Assembly (NCBI GenBank): GCA_024291935.2
Contig: CM044309.1
Coordinates: forward strand, 33,318,001-33,382,000
DNA: 64,000 nt
Source of the DNA: Okapia johnstoni
Lineage: Eukaryota; Chordata; Mammalia; Artiodactyla; Giraffidae
Direction of reading: 5' to 3'
The position numbers and the translations under genes were made by a program. Numbering within the stretch: the first letter of the stretch is position 1; each line of letters begins with the position of its first letter. Of this stretch, positions 36,120 to 46,868 are shown piece by piece. The notes under the pieces are model-generated. The model ran no database searches and was not told where the DNA came from. It saw nothing but the letters and a program-made list of their open reading frames with translations.

Positions 36120-36228
36120 ATTGTCTTTGCCCAGGTTGTCTTTGTACCCTCAAATTTTATCACAAGGTCTAGCTTACACATATTAGATTTCAATAAAAAT
36201 TTGTTGGATGGATGGATGAATGGTTCTG
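36120..36228 (+). mobile_element. Probable L2 3' end with a short GGAT repeat
   Basis: The terminal text agatttcaataaaaatttg followed by ttggatggatggatgaatgg resembles the L2 3' end (...aataaa-type ending with a GGAT/GAAT array). The upstream part is weak. Confidence 0.45.
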
Positions 36229-38034
36229 TTGGTAAATGTTTAATAATTAACTCCTCAGAGAGAAAAAAACAGCTGATTCACATCATTCGCTGATTTCTCT
36301 GGTGTAAATCCTTCTACTTGGTCATTTTCACCCAATTCACAGTGTCTAACTAAACACAGAGTCCAGAAGTGGTGTTAATGATCACCCTTCATGAGCCAGT
36401 ATGAGCTGGACAAAACAGAGTTGGACAGTGTGTGTCACTATATACTCTTATTTTCTGATACCAACTTTTTGTCATCCAGTTAAAATTAAAAAGAGAACTG
36501 AGCACCAGGTTACTGCTTAGTCTCTTCAACAAGGATATTATATTGGTCTAAGAGATCCAATGAGAATTAGTAAATAGTTGGCTCAGAATAAACCCATGAT
36601 CTCCATCTAGAAAACAGAAATAAAAAAAGAACATGGTTTATTGCTGGTAAATACAGATTCTTTTTCATGATGGATAGGACATCTGCATGGAGAGCTAAGA
36701 AAAGTATGAATTACAGTGGTTTACACTAAGTCCTACTCACAGTGGAAGCAGCCAAAATTTTCTTGATTAGCTTTTTTATTTATTCTTGGGGGTGATGACT
36801 TATGGGTGATATACTTAAAAGGGCATACAATAGAAAACTTTCTGTTTTTAAGGAATCCAAAGAGGAGAAATCTGTTGGCTTTGTACTATGGTCTTGTTTC
36901 TCAGTATTAAAGATTTAACTTCTAATCACCCTTACCCTCTGCTTGTTTTCAGTCTTGTTGAATGTTTCTGAAAAGTGTTTCAAAGACAATATTTTCTCTT
37001 CACAGCTGTCTTGCAGCTGCTACATAATCTACACTCAAAGCTTGTGTTGCAACACACATGCCCTTTGGCCACAATCTCTGCTTGCTTTGGCATGGTGTAT
37101 CTATTCCAAAGATATCTGTATATTTGAGTTGTTATAGAGGCTTCAAGTCAGCTAAAAGGTCCAAGAAAACTTCAGAGAAGCCACTTCAGTATTTTCTAAA
37201 GCTCAAGGTGTTTAGTAGACCTGGATTCTTAAAATTGGTGCTGCAAGCAAAGGAACCTATAGGAAGTGTGATTTAATGACACAGACTTGAGGGGGCAATT
37301 TTGAAAGCAGCAAAAAAGCTGAGTGGAGGGAAGTGGGAGAAATTCTTTGTAAACATGGTTATGAGAGAACACCCAGGGTATTGATTAACATATTAACATC
37401 TGTTTCTTTGGGGCAATGGGTTTTAACTTCTCCGTATTAAAAAGTTTATGAAAACTAGCCTAAGAATTACATAATTCACGGTCATTGCTTATATCAACTT
37501 CAGACATGACATAAGTCATTGTTTTCTTTCACCTTTTCATATTACCTTTAATATGTAGCTTTTTATGATTGAAAAATCATCCATAGTCAGAAAATGAAAG
37601 AGCATTAGTGGTTATTAAGTAAATTTAATTATTCTTATTTGTGTAGCGAATACTACTCAGTGCAGAAGTGGAATGATTAAAGTAAACCAGAATATAGACT
37701 AGTTAACACAGAGTTCCTTATATTGAAATCATTTGAAAACTGGTGACCATTTGTTTCTCGTGTGGTTAGAATCAGGAATAAGTACTTTTATGGGTGAAGT
37801 CAAATAAACTGTTCTTAATTTTTATGTTATTTATTAATTAGCCAAGTTAATTGCAAGTATTTGAGAGATGACAGATTTTTGAAGGAGCTCTATAACAAAA
37901 AGCAAACTCTTTAAGTTAAGCCTCTATAAATTCTTCAGAATAAAGCTGTATGATAGACAGAACTCACTGGAATGGGTACAAAAGGTCAAGTTTTAGGAAA
38001 TTGTGGCATAAACTCACTTTTATCTTGGAAAGAA
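36229..38034. other. Single-copy sequence, no gene recognised
   Basis: AT-rich. Two overlapping frames near 36943-37276 have no recognised domain. No repeat family was named. Confidence 0.4.
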
Positions 38035-38140
38035 AGTAGCTTCACCTCCCTAGGTTCAGTGTCCTCCTTTTTGAATGAGAGTCAGACCATATAATCCCTA
38101 GTGTCTCTCCCATTTTAACATTCTGTGGTACAGCAATCAG
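38035..38140 (+). mobile_element. Possible MIR3-like fragment
   Basis: tccctaggttcagtgtcctc, accatataatccctagtgtc and tttaacattctgtggta resemble the MIR3 3' half. Heavily diverged. Confidence 0.35.
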
Positions 38141-38904
38141 CTGGGTGTGGTGTAATTCAATAATAGAATAATTATTTTTAAACAAACATGAGGGGCCCAG
38201 ATATTTCAAAACATCAGTAACATAGATCAGGAAAGGACAGTCTAAAACAGTGAAAAATCTTCATCCATGTGTTACGTGAGTCTTTTTCAGTGGAAGTGAC
38301 TGAATTTTGATGGGTGCTGGCTGGGATCTCAGAGTAAGTTTACACTTAGGTTTCTGTGACCTAGAGAAAGGGCAGGGACACAGCTGGACTTTGGGGACTC
38401 CATCAGCAAGGACTGGAAGGAACCAGGCTCTTCCTGTCTGTCTCTGCTTCTTTCTGAGTGTCAGGCCGTTCTCTCCTCCTATAGAATGTCTTCCTGCAAA
38501 TAGCAGGGAGCATGGCCATTGAGAATTCAATGCTGGGCTCATATAGCTGTAGGACTCAAGAAGGACTTTCCATCACTCCCTCTGGCCCACATGAAAACAG
38601 AATCTTAGAGAAAGATGCTTGTTAGCCCAGCCTCATATGATGAGGTGCCCAAGCTTGGATCAGTCACTGGGCAGAGAGTGGGTTAGATAAGAAGAATGTG
38701 ACTGGAATTAGAGGAAGAAGCATTTTCTAGAAGGAAAGATTGCATTTACCAAAAGAAGAGGGATAGACAATAAAATGATAAAGTCCACTAACATTTTTTT
38801 AAAAATTGTAAAATGAAGTGAATATTTAATATTTCTTGTGTATGCAGTTAACTGCACTAATGAGCTATTGCTTGGTAAATGTGGCCCTTGATCACTAATA
38901 CCAT
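38141..38904. other. Single-copy sequence, no gene recognised
   Basis: 38261-38542 is open in two antiparallel frames, but no family or splice signal was recognised. Confidence 0.35.
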
Positions 38905-38968
38905 GCTAGAACTTACTTGGCACTCAGAAAATGCTCAATAAGTGGTAGCTGATATATATATATATTTT
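38905..38968 (+). mobile_element. MIR 3' end fragment with a TA repeat
   Basis: agaacttacttggcactcag, aaaatgctcaataagtggta and the following (TA)n look like a MIR terminus. Confidence 0.5.
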
Positions 38969-39084
38969 TTTATGTAACTAAGAGATTGAAATCACAATTG
39001 GTATTTTTTGGTATCGACTATTTGAGAACATCATAAAGGTCCATGACAAAGAAATTTACCTTTTCACCAAGTGTATTAGCTATT

Positions 39085-39455
39085 GTTGTTATTCAGTAGC
39101 TATGTTGTGTCCAGTTCTTTGCAACCCCATGGACTGCAGCATGCCAGGCTTCCCTCCACTATCTCCCAGAGTTTGCCAAACTCATGTCCATTGAGTCTAT
39201 GATGCCATCCAGCCATTTCACCCTCTGTTGCCCTGTTCTACTCCTGCCCTCAATCTTTCCCAGCATCAAGCTCTTTTCCAGTGAGTCAGCTCTTTGCATC
39301 AGGTGGCCAAAGTACTGGAGCTTCACCTTCAGCATCACTCCTTCCAATGAATATTCAGGGTTAATTTCCTTTAGGATTGACTGGTTTGATCTCCTTGCTG
39401 TCCAAGGGACTCTTCTGAAGCACCACAGTTTGAAAGCGTCAATTCTTTAGCACTC
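39085..39455 (-). mobile_element. BovB 3' segment nested in MLT1 (antisense)
   Basis: About 370 bp of the BovB 3' end, antisense (ctttgcaaccccatggactg to gaaagcgtcaattctttag). It is flanked by a short repeat, agctatt, at about 39078-39084 and 39456-39462, from the host LTR. Confidence 0.85.
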
Positions 39456-39889
39456 AGCTATTATTGCATAACAAATTATGACAGATTTGGCAGTGCAAAA
39501 TAACACATTTTTTATTTTATAGTTTCCGTGGGTCAGGAATCTGGGCACAGCTTAGCTCTGAGTCTGTCTCATCAGTCTCTCTGCATTTAAGTTGTCAGCC
39601 AGGGCTGAGGTCTCATCTAGAGGCTCAGTTGGGGAGGGAATCCTCTCTCAATCTCACTGGTGTGGATGTCTGCAGGATTCACTTCCTTGAAGATTGCTGG
39701 ACTGTGCATCTCAGTTCCTAGCTGACTTGTCTAGAGGCAGCTCTCAACTTCTTGCCATGTGGGTGTCCGCAACATAGCAACTTGCTTCACCAAAGGCAGT
39801 AAGATGGAGAGCCTGCTAGTGAGATAGAATTCAGTCATGTAGCCTAATCACAAAAGTGACAGCCCATCGCTTTTGCCATATTCTATTGC

Positions 39890-41333
39890 CATAGAACTAT
39901 TCAAGATCCTAAAGGATAATGTCATCAAGGTGTTATATTCAATATGTCGGCAAGTCTGGAAGACTCAGCAGTGGCCACAGGACTGGAAAAGGTCAATCCT
40001 TATCCCAATTCCCAAGAAGGGTAGGACTAAAGAATGTGCTAATCATTGGACAACTGCACTCATCACCCACGCTAGTAAGATCATACTTAAAATCTAGCAT
40101 GCTAGGCTTCAGCGTTATGTGAACCAAGAACTTCTAGATGTCCAGGGTGGGTTTAGAAAAGGAAGAGGAACCAGAGATTAAATTGCCAACATTCGCTGGA
40201 TCATGGAGAAAGCTAGGAAATTCCAGAAAAACATCTACCTCTGTTTTATCGATTACCCTAAGGCCTTTGACTGTGTGGATCATAATAAACTGTGGAAAAC
40301 TCTTAATGAGATGGGAATACCAGATCATATCTTACCTGTTTCCTAAGAAACCTGTACGTGGGTCAAGAAGCAACAGTTAGAATCCTGTATGAAACAACTG
40401 ATTGGTTCAAGATTGAGAAAGGAATATGACAGGGCTGTCTGCTGTCACCCTATTTGTTTAAACTAAATTCTGAGCACATCATGAGAAATGCCAGGCTGGA
40501 TGAGTTACAAGCTGGAATCAAGAGAAGCAGGAGAACCATCAACAATCTCAGCTGTGCGGATGATACCACTCTAATGGCAGAAAGTGAAGAGGAACTAAAG
40601 AGCCTCTTGATGACAGTGAAGGAGGAGAGTGAAAGAGCTGACTTCAAACTGAATATTAAAAAAAACTAAGATCATGGCATCTGACCCTATTATTTCATGG
40701 CAAATAGAAGGTGAAAAGGTGGAAGTAGTGACAGAGTTCCTCTTCTTGTGTTCTAAAATCACTGTGGATGGTGACTGCAGCCATGAAAACTGAAGATGTT
40801 TGCTTCTTGGCAAGAAAGCTATGACAAACCTAGACAGTGTGCTGAAAAGCAGAAACATTACTCTGCTGATAAAAGTCTGTATGCTCAAGGCTATGGTCTT
40901 CCCAGTGGTTGCATACGGTTGTGAGAGCTGGACCATAAAGAAGGTGGAGCACTGAAAAATTGATGACTTCAAACTACGGTGCTGGAGAAGACTCCTGAGA
41001 GTCTCTTGGACAGCAAGAAGATCAAACCAGTCAATCTTAAGGGAAATCAGCCTTGGCTACTTGTTGGAAGGACTGATGCTGACGCTCAAAAGCCAGAATT
41101 TTGGTCATCTGATGTATACCGCTGACTCATTGGAAAAGTCCCTGATGCTGGGAAAGATTGAGGGCAGAAGGAGAAGAGGGTGTCAGAGGATGAGATGGCT
41201 GGATGGCATCACCGATGCAATGGACATGAACTTGGGCAGACTTCAGGAGATGGTGAGGGACAGAGATGACTAGCATGCTGTAGTCCATGGGATTGCAAAG
41301 AATCGGACTTGACTGGGTGACCGAACAACGACA
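39890..41333 (+). mobile_element. BovB LINE: RT core to 3' end, broken, nested in MLT1 (sense)
   Basis: Begins in ORF2 ahead of the reverse transcriptase and runs to the BovB 3' end. The RT motif-A region near 40230-40300 keeps F-I-D-Y-P-K-A-F-D. The catalytic box near 40552-40566 reads CADD in place of the usual YADD. Stops and frameshifts (for example after 40340 and near 40665) break the frame into pieces of 60-125 codons. The endonuclease is absent. It supplies the RT palm that the 8290-10430 copy has lost. Confidence 0.93.
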
Positions 41334-41455
41334 ATTGGTCACAAGTAAGTCACAGGTCCTGGCCACACTCATGGGGAGGATATTACACAGGGTGTGAATA
41401 GTAGCAGGGAAATACCACTGACAGTCAACTCAGCCTCTGTCTGCCATACTAAAAT

Positions 41456-41767
41456 GTTGATTTACATAGTGTTCACCCAGTGTAAAGCTAGCTAATGAAA
41501 AAGCAGCTCTTAGAGGAAAAAAAAAAAAAAGACCCTGAAAAGAAAGTCCAGCCTTAGATCTGGTGTTATGCTGGAGTCCATCAAAAGTGTATGAAGCTTA
41601 ACATTCTAATTCATTGTTCAGATACCCACAGTCCTTAAATAGTGCTATGAAGAGGTGTCTTACCCTGTACCTCCAGCATTCCCAACTTGGTGACTAACTC
41701 ATATCATATGCTAGGAGCTTAATGAATTAATGTTTATTAAAGGCTGTATCTCCATGTGGTGGGAAGC
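41456..41767. other. Single-copy sequence, no feature recognised
   Basis: Contains a 14-base A-run near 41519-41532 without an identifiable retroposon attached. Confidence 0.35.
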
Positions 41768-42595
41768 AGTACAGTGTTCCAGTCCAGAGCACAAACTTTG
41801 GAGCTAGAAAAACCTGGGATCACATCCTTGTTCTGTCATTTATTTTCTCTGTGACATTGGGCCAGATACTCAAATTTTTCAGAGCCTCAGTTTCTTCATC
41901 TGTGAAATGGAGCTAATAATGCCATAATCTTTTTCATTTGAGACACCCTAGATTTTAAAATGCACCATTATTTGATGTGTAATTCACAGAGAAAAAGACC
42001 AATTAAAAATACATTTGCTACCAGCACTGTTTAAATAGCCAGGACATGAAGCAACCTACCAATTAAACTAGCTATCACTTTTTAAAATTGAAGTATTGTA
42101 GATTTATAATGTGTTCATTTCTGCTGTACAGCAAGGTGACTCAGTTATAGACAGAGAGGTAGATACATTCTTTTTTATATTCTTTTCCATTATGGTTTAA
42201 TCCTAGGATATCGAATATAGCTCCCTGTGCTATACACTAGGACTGTGTTGTTTATCCATTCTATATATAATAGTTTGCATCTGTTAACCCCAAAGTCCCA
42301 ATACATCTGTCTCCTACCCTCCTCCTCCTTGGCAACCACAAGTCTGTTCTCTGTCTGTGAGTCTTACACTGTGATATAACTTGATTTATTCTAAGATGTA
42401 CCCTATTTACTAACATAGAATGTGAGGAAAATGTGTGCTTTAGAATTTATGTATTGTCCTAGTACTGATCTGATATGGTTTTTATAAAGTTTAAATGAGA
42501 TGGCATGCATAAAACACCTAGCAAATGGTACTTTTTAAATAGTAAGAGCCTAATAAATATTATCTATTTCATTGTCATTAGCAATTATGGTCATC
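41768..42595 (+). mobile_element. MIR SINE, split by later insertions
   Basis: The left part (about 41768-41935: cagtacagtgttccagtcc, cctcagtttcttcatctgtg) and right part (about 42475-42595: agtttaaatgagatggcatg, aagagcctaataaatattat) belong to one MIR. Between them lie unassigned sequence (41940-42065, 42371-42470) and an antisense L1 3' UTR. Confidence 0.65.
42070..42370 (-). mobile_element. Artiodactyl-type L1 3' UTR, antisense
   Basis: aaattgaagtattgtagatt, gctgtacagcaaggtgactc, agctccctgtgctatacact and ggcaaccacaagtctgttc are reverse L1 3' UTR text, the same family and orientation as 6358-6955 but extending further into the element. Confidence 0.85.
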
Positions 42596-43198
42596 TCGGA
42601 AATTCTGAAAGCAAATCATTGTACGTTGTTTTCTTTTTTAATATCTGAAATTGAGTTTCAGAACAAATCTACAAAGCCAGTGTTGATTTTTGCAGATAAG
42701 GAGTGGGATATTGGCAAAATGTCTGTCTCAGAGCTGTGACTCTGTCCAAAAAGCTTAACAAGTGTAACACTTGACAAAGGGCTTTTGGTGGGAAGCATGC
42801 TTCCCACATGTCTTGTCTTAAATGAAGGTAGAATAAAGGCCCAAATTATGCTTAGTAACTCAACAGGTTGAAAGCCAGCTTTTAATGCAGCTCCGTTCGG
42901 TTGCCTGCTCCTGTGATAACTGATAACTTGATGACTGGCTGAGCAATTGCTCCACAGTAAACCAGGAAGGCCTTTATGCATGAAGCCGGCAATGCTTCCA
43001 ATGACAGTGAAGAGCTATTTGAAGCGACATAGCATTGATACCTGTTGCTTTAAAGGCAGAGCTATAAGACAGCACCAGAGAAGCACAAAGCCTGGACACA
43101 GAGGGTACATGTTAAATTGGCTGCATGTACAAGAAGCAAAGCCCAGTGCACTTCAAATGTTTGGAAGGACAGCCGGCCATTCTTTGTCTCCGTGTACG
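42596..43198. other. Single-copy sequence, no gene recognised
   Basis: A minus frame of 107 codons (42658-42981) is open but unrecognised. No splice-bounded exon was seen. Confidence 0.35.
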
Positions 43199-43219
43199 TG
43201 TGTGTGTGTGTGTGTGTGT
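43199..43219 (+). repeat. (TG)n microsatellite
   Basis: About 10 uninterrupted TG units immediately before the 3' end of an antisense Bov-tA, a position where such repeats often arise. Confidence 0.95.
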
Positions 43220-43421
43220 TAGTTACTTAGTCATGTCCGACTCTTTGCGACCTCGTGGTCTATAGCCCGCCAGGCTCCTCTGTCCATGTAATTCTCCAGG
43301 TAAGAATACTGGAGTGGGTTGCCATTTCCTTCTCCAGGGACTCTTCCTGATCCAGGTATCAAACCCAGGTCTCCTGCATTGCAGGCAGATGCTTTACCAT
43401 CTGAGCTACTAGGGAAGCCAT
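43220..43421 (-). mobile_element. Bov-tA SINE
   Basis: Antisense: cttagtcatgtccgactctt, gtaagaatactggagtggg, gactcttcctgatccagg, then the reversed head ctttaccatctgagctact. Confidence 0.9.
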
Positions 43422-43444
43422 GGACACCTTGAAAGACTTCATAA

Positions 43445-43615
43445 TACTTGTCCCTTCATAGCCCTTAGCACAGTTTTCTTGCTATTTAATTGTCTGTGTG
43501 TCTAGCCAGATTGTAAGCTCTGAGGGGGTGGTGATTGTGTCTTTCCTGCTACCCTTATATATGCAGTAAGAAACACTCAGAAGGTTCTAAAATCTTCATG
43601 GATGGTTGAGTAAAT
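43445..43615 (+). mobile_element. L2 3' end fragment
   Basis: gccttagcacag-type text, agccagattgtaagctctga, gtggtgattgtgtctttcc and atggatggttgagtaaatg follow the L2 3' terminal region. Diverged. Confidence 0.5.
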
Positions 43616-44544
43616 GATGTTTAACTTAGAGCAGGGGAGTGAATTATGTATACTGATGGCACACTTTATCAAAATTTCAATTTAAAATAAATACATTTGA
43701 ACAGAAATAATTATTTGGGGATGTTTTTGTCAAAATTCTGCATTACAGGTCTACCATGAAGGCATGCTCTTTCAATTATAGCAAGTTCCTGGAAATAGTT
43801 ATTGTGAAAACAGGAAGAGCAATAGAGAATTGTTATAAGCTGCCTCAGCTTTACTCCACATTATGGGACTGATTGTGAACCCCTTTGTTCTCTTTACTCC
43901 TCAGTGATGTTCATGGCCATGTGATGGTGGGCAGGTCACTTAAACTTGTAGTCTCAATTGCCTAGTCTCTAATACGTCCTCATGGGGAGGCTCTGGATGT
44001 TCTTAGGGGGAAGAGAGATGATTCCGTTCTCTTGAATAGTCTCTCCTGGTCTCCAAAAGACTTATCTTTCTGTTGTAGCTAAATGTGTTCTTTGAGGGGC
44101 TCCAAGGATACTCCAGGTCCTCAGCTATACTTTCTCTGCTGACATATCCCATACATCTATAGTGTCCCTTAGCCCAGCTGACTTCTTGCCCTGATCCTGA
44201 ATCCATACTGAACTTGTGTTCAGAGTTCTATAGGACAGTTGACTCCCTGACTGTTGAATGTCACATACTATGATGTTAGTATTAGAGCTGCTGCCTCTTT
44301 AGAGCTACTATTGGAGCTACTCCAAAGATAGAATGCTAAGAGTATAAAATGACCCACTAACCATAAATTGAGAACATGTTCTACTGCTGGACCAGGAGAA
44401 AACTGACAATCTCAGTACTTGAAAACGTTCATTTCTTGTAACATGAACATGCCAGTTAAGGGCACCGTGTTGGGGCATTTCTTTTTTTCCTATAGTATTT
44501 AATGTCTCAGGACTGAGTTTTGGAAAATAACAGAGCCCAGCCAT
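43616..44544. other. Single-copy sequence, no gene recognised
   Basis: No repeat family or exon could be supported. 44003-44206 and 44317-44544 (minus) are open but featureless. Confidence 0.35.
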
Positions 44545-44705
44545 GTGAAGCCATGGTTCTTAAGCTGGGCTGCACGTTGAAACCACAGAGGGAGTCTGAG
44601 AAACAGTACAGACGCCTGGATTCTAACCAAAGCCAAGTGAAGCTATTGAATCTTTGGGGCCGGGCCCACATAGGATTGAGAGCATCCGATTTAGAGATTC
44701 TGGGA
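44545..44705 (+). mobile_element. MER5-type (hAT-Charlie) relic
   Basis: atggttcttaagctgggctg, ttgaaaccacagagggagtc, acgcctggattctaaccaa and gattctgggaatcgc fit the MER5 consensus order. Confidence 0.6.
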
Positions 44706-44828
44706 ATCGCTTCATTTCTCTCCAGTCATGTCTGTTTTCTTAGCTGGACCCTTTCTGTTTTGTTTTTTTCTTGAGCATTTTATTTGCTTTGGGTCTCAAT
44801 AGAGCTGCTAAGAGATATCTTAGAAGTT

Positions 44829-45194
44829 CAGTTCAGTTCAGTTCAGTTGCTCAGTCATGTCCAACTCCTTGCAACCCCATGGACTGCAGCACACCAGGCT
44901 TCCCTCTCCATCACCAACTCCTGGAGCTTACCCAAGCTCATGTTCATTGAGTCGGTGATGCCATCCAACCATCTCATCCTCTGTTGTCTCCTTCTCCTCC
45001 CTCCTTCAATCATTCCCAACATCAGGGTCTTTTCAAATGAATCAGTTCTTCACATCAGGTGGCCAAAGTATTGGAGTTTCAGCTTCAGCATCAATCCTTC
45101 CAATGAATATTCAGGACTGATTTCCTTTAGGATGGACTGGCTGGATCTCCTTGCTGTCCAAGGGACTCTCACGAGTCTTCTCCAACACCACAGT
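44829..45194 (-). mobile_element. BovB 3' segment with perfect 11-bp TSD
   Basis: Antisense BovB 3' end beginning with the gttca repeats of the tail (44829 onward) and extending about 366 bp into ORF2. Flanked by tcttagaagtt at 44818-44828 and 45195-45205, exact. One frame stays open across it (44784-45200) but reads the antisense strand and is not a gene. Confidence 0.95.
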
Positions 45195-45329
45195 TCTTAG
45201 AAGTTGACTGGCTACAATTATTAAGCTGTGGTCGGAGGGGGCCCCTGGAAGGATTGACTTGGGTGCCTTTTCAGTACAAGGACCTATGACACAATTATCT
45301 TTTGCTAATTATTATTCATTCTTTACTAA

Positions 45330-45634
45330 TTTCCTGTATTGATCAGTTAGGCTTGGTTTGCTATGGTAACAAGCAACCCCCATATCTCATCGGATTCAAA
45401 CAACAAAGGTTTATTTCTGGCTTATGCTTCACGTCCGTCTAGGACTCAGGTGTACCTGGCCCAGAAGAGAACAGAGACGTGAAAACCAGAGTCAGAAAAG
45501 TGACACCAGTCACTTCTACTCACATTCCTCTCACCCAAGCAAATTGTGTGGCTGTGCCCAGCTTCAAGGGAGCAGGGCTTTGAATTCCACCTGGGCCTGG
45601 AAGAAGGAGGCCTTGTGAACAGTCTCAAAGTACC
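45330..45634 (-). repeat. Ancient interspersed repeat, family not resolved
   Basis: tttgctatggtaacaagcaa, aacaacaaaggtttatttct, agtgacaccagtcacttct and caaattgtgtggctgtgcc resemble a widespread old mammalian repeat (LTR or DNA transposon type). I cannot name the family with confidence. The retroposed insertion described next lies at its right edge. Confidence 0.4.
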
Positions 45635-45696
45635 AAAAACACCGAGAGTGTTTTTTGTTTGACAGCTAGTCAGCTTCCTTTGCACTTGTCCATTTG

Positions 45697-45905
45697 CTGG
45701 TGGTGTTGTTTAGTTGCTGAATTGTGTCCGACTCTTTTGCAACCCCTATGGACTGTAGCTGACCAGGCTCCTCTGTCCTTGGGATTTCCCAGGCAAGAAT
45801 ACTAGAGTGAGTTGCCATTTTCTTCACCAGATGATCTTCATGACCCGGGATTGAACCCATCTCCTGCATTGCGGGCGGATTCTTTGTGACTGAGCCACCG
45901 GCATT
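45697..45905 (-). mobile_element. Bov-tA SINE nested in the retrocopy
   Basis: Antisense: gaattgtgtccgactctttt, gcaagaatactagagtgag, gatcttcatgacccggg, then the reversed head gattctttgtgactgagcc. It dates the host insertion as older than this SINE. Confidence 0.88.
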
Positions 45906-46114
45906 TAGAGGTTTTATATAGAAGTGTAACTTTCAGAAGTGTTCATACTTCACGTCCAGTGACTCTATTTTGCATGCATATCATTTACTATTTTCAAGAA
46001 ATTTTGTGGAGGGTTTTTTTTTTGTTTAATACTGTTTTAGTTTTTTGTCATATTATTAGTTTTAGGATGGGGGAATGGCTGCAGAACTCTTAATATTTTT
46101 ATTCTTTCCTTTAG

Positions 46115-46242
46115 TTGTTGAAGTCATTAGAGGTGATGACATGTGCTGATGAGGAGGAAATACCCAAACCACCAAATGGCTGTGCTGTTCAGTGCTATGT
46201 TTATGGACGAAATGGGCTGTTGCACTACTATATTTCTAGGCA
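46115..46242 (+). other. Exon-like open segment (128 bp) inside the retrocopy
   Basis: A pyrimidine tract ending tttcctttag (to 46114) is followed by 128 bp open in exactly one frame. The segment ends at gca|gtgagt, a good donor match at 46243. The in-frame stop just before is the tag of the acceptor itself, and the next in-frame stop (tga at 46244-46246) overlaps the donor. The frame encodes about 43 residues with an acidic stretch followed by K-P-P-N-G and a Cys/Tyr-rich end. I do not recognise the protein. Because a poly(A) tail and TSD enclose it, an exon within a retroposed, partly unspliced transcript is one reading; chance is another. Confidence 0.35.
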
Positions 46243-46329
46243 GTGAGTGCTGTGGCAGGATATTGAGCAAAAAGACTTACTGAAATTAACTCAGTAAATA
46301 TGATGTAAGAAAAAAAAAAACACCGAGAG

Positions 46330-46656
46330 AGAAAAGTTGGGAAGGGCCCTTAGGGTGAAGAGAGCTATTTGCCTTGCTTATTTCTCACATGGCCAAGCCC
46401 TCCATGGTTTAGAACTGGTGTTTGTAAGACTTGTAGCTACTGGCTCAGGCTGGGTGTGTATCAAGGTTTCTTCCTGTGTCACTTCTCTTCCTGGTGAAGA
46501 ACCCAGATGTTCCCAAATGCCAGATGTTCTTGTAGCCAAACAGCAGAATGATCAGGAATGTTTTTTGTTGGATCTTCCCTAGAGGCTTGGAGAGGCCAAA
46601 CAATTTAGTATTGCATGTTCTTTTTACATCTGCTTTGGAGCTAGCTTTGGGGTGTA
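46330..46656. other. Single-copy or ancient-repeat remainder, no gene recognised
   Basis: This may be the continuation of the unresolved old repeat upstream of the insertion. The frame at 46337-46582 is open but unsupported. Confidence 0.3.
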
Positions 46657-46868
46657 ACTTTTGGTGGCTCCTATGGTAAAGAATCTGCCTACAGTGTGGG
46701 AGACCCAGGTTCGATCCCTGGGTCGGGAAGATCCCCTGGAGAACGGATTGGCAACCCACTCCAGTATTCTTGCCTGGAGGATCCATGGACAGAGGAGCCT
46801 AGTAGGCTGCAGTTCCATGGGGTCGTAAAGAGTTGGATACGACTGGGTGACCAACACTTTTTCACTTT
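46657..46868 (+). mobile_element. Bov-tA SINE
   Basis: Head ggtggctcctatggtaaaga, B-box gttcgatccctgg, body cactccagtattcttgcctg, 3' end ggatacgactgggtgacca. The minus-strand frames across it are SINE sequence. Confidence 0.9.

Larger units (their letters stand above)
39068..41455 (-). mobile_element. MLT1-type (ERVL-MaLR) LTR, antisense, split by two BovB insertions
   Basis: The LTR is in three pieces: 39068-39084, about 39456-39889 and about 41334-41455. The middle piece carries the same blocks as the LTR at 13455-14060 (tccgtgggtcaggaatctgg, cacagcttagctctgagtc, atcgcttttgccatattct). The last piece carries aagtaagtcacaggtcctgg and cacactcatggggaggatat. Both BovB copies are therefore younger than this LTR. 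Confidence 0.8.
45649..46315 (+). pseudogene. Retrocopy-like insertion with poly(A) tail and 14-bp TSD; source transcript unknown
   Basis: The insert is bounded by identical aaaaacaccgagag at 45635-45648 and 46316-46329. It ends in an A-run (46310-46320, partly shared with the TSD) preceded by agtaaa at 46292-46297, a known weak polyadenylation-signal variant. Removing a nested Bov-tA (45697-45905) leaves about 460 bp of sequence that is not L1, BovB or SINE. This is the hallmark of an L1-mobilised cellular RNA, 5'-truncated. It includes an exon-like segment (46115-46242). I do not recognise the source. A 3'-UTR or partly unspliced transcript are both possible. Confidence 0.7.

Noticed and set aside
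41519..41532. A-run downstream of the MLT1 LTR
   Set aside because: No TSD and no recognisable retroposed body on the left side.
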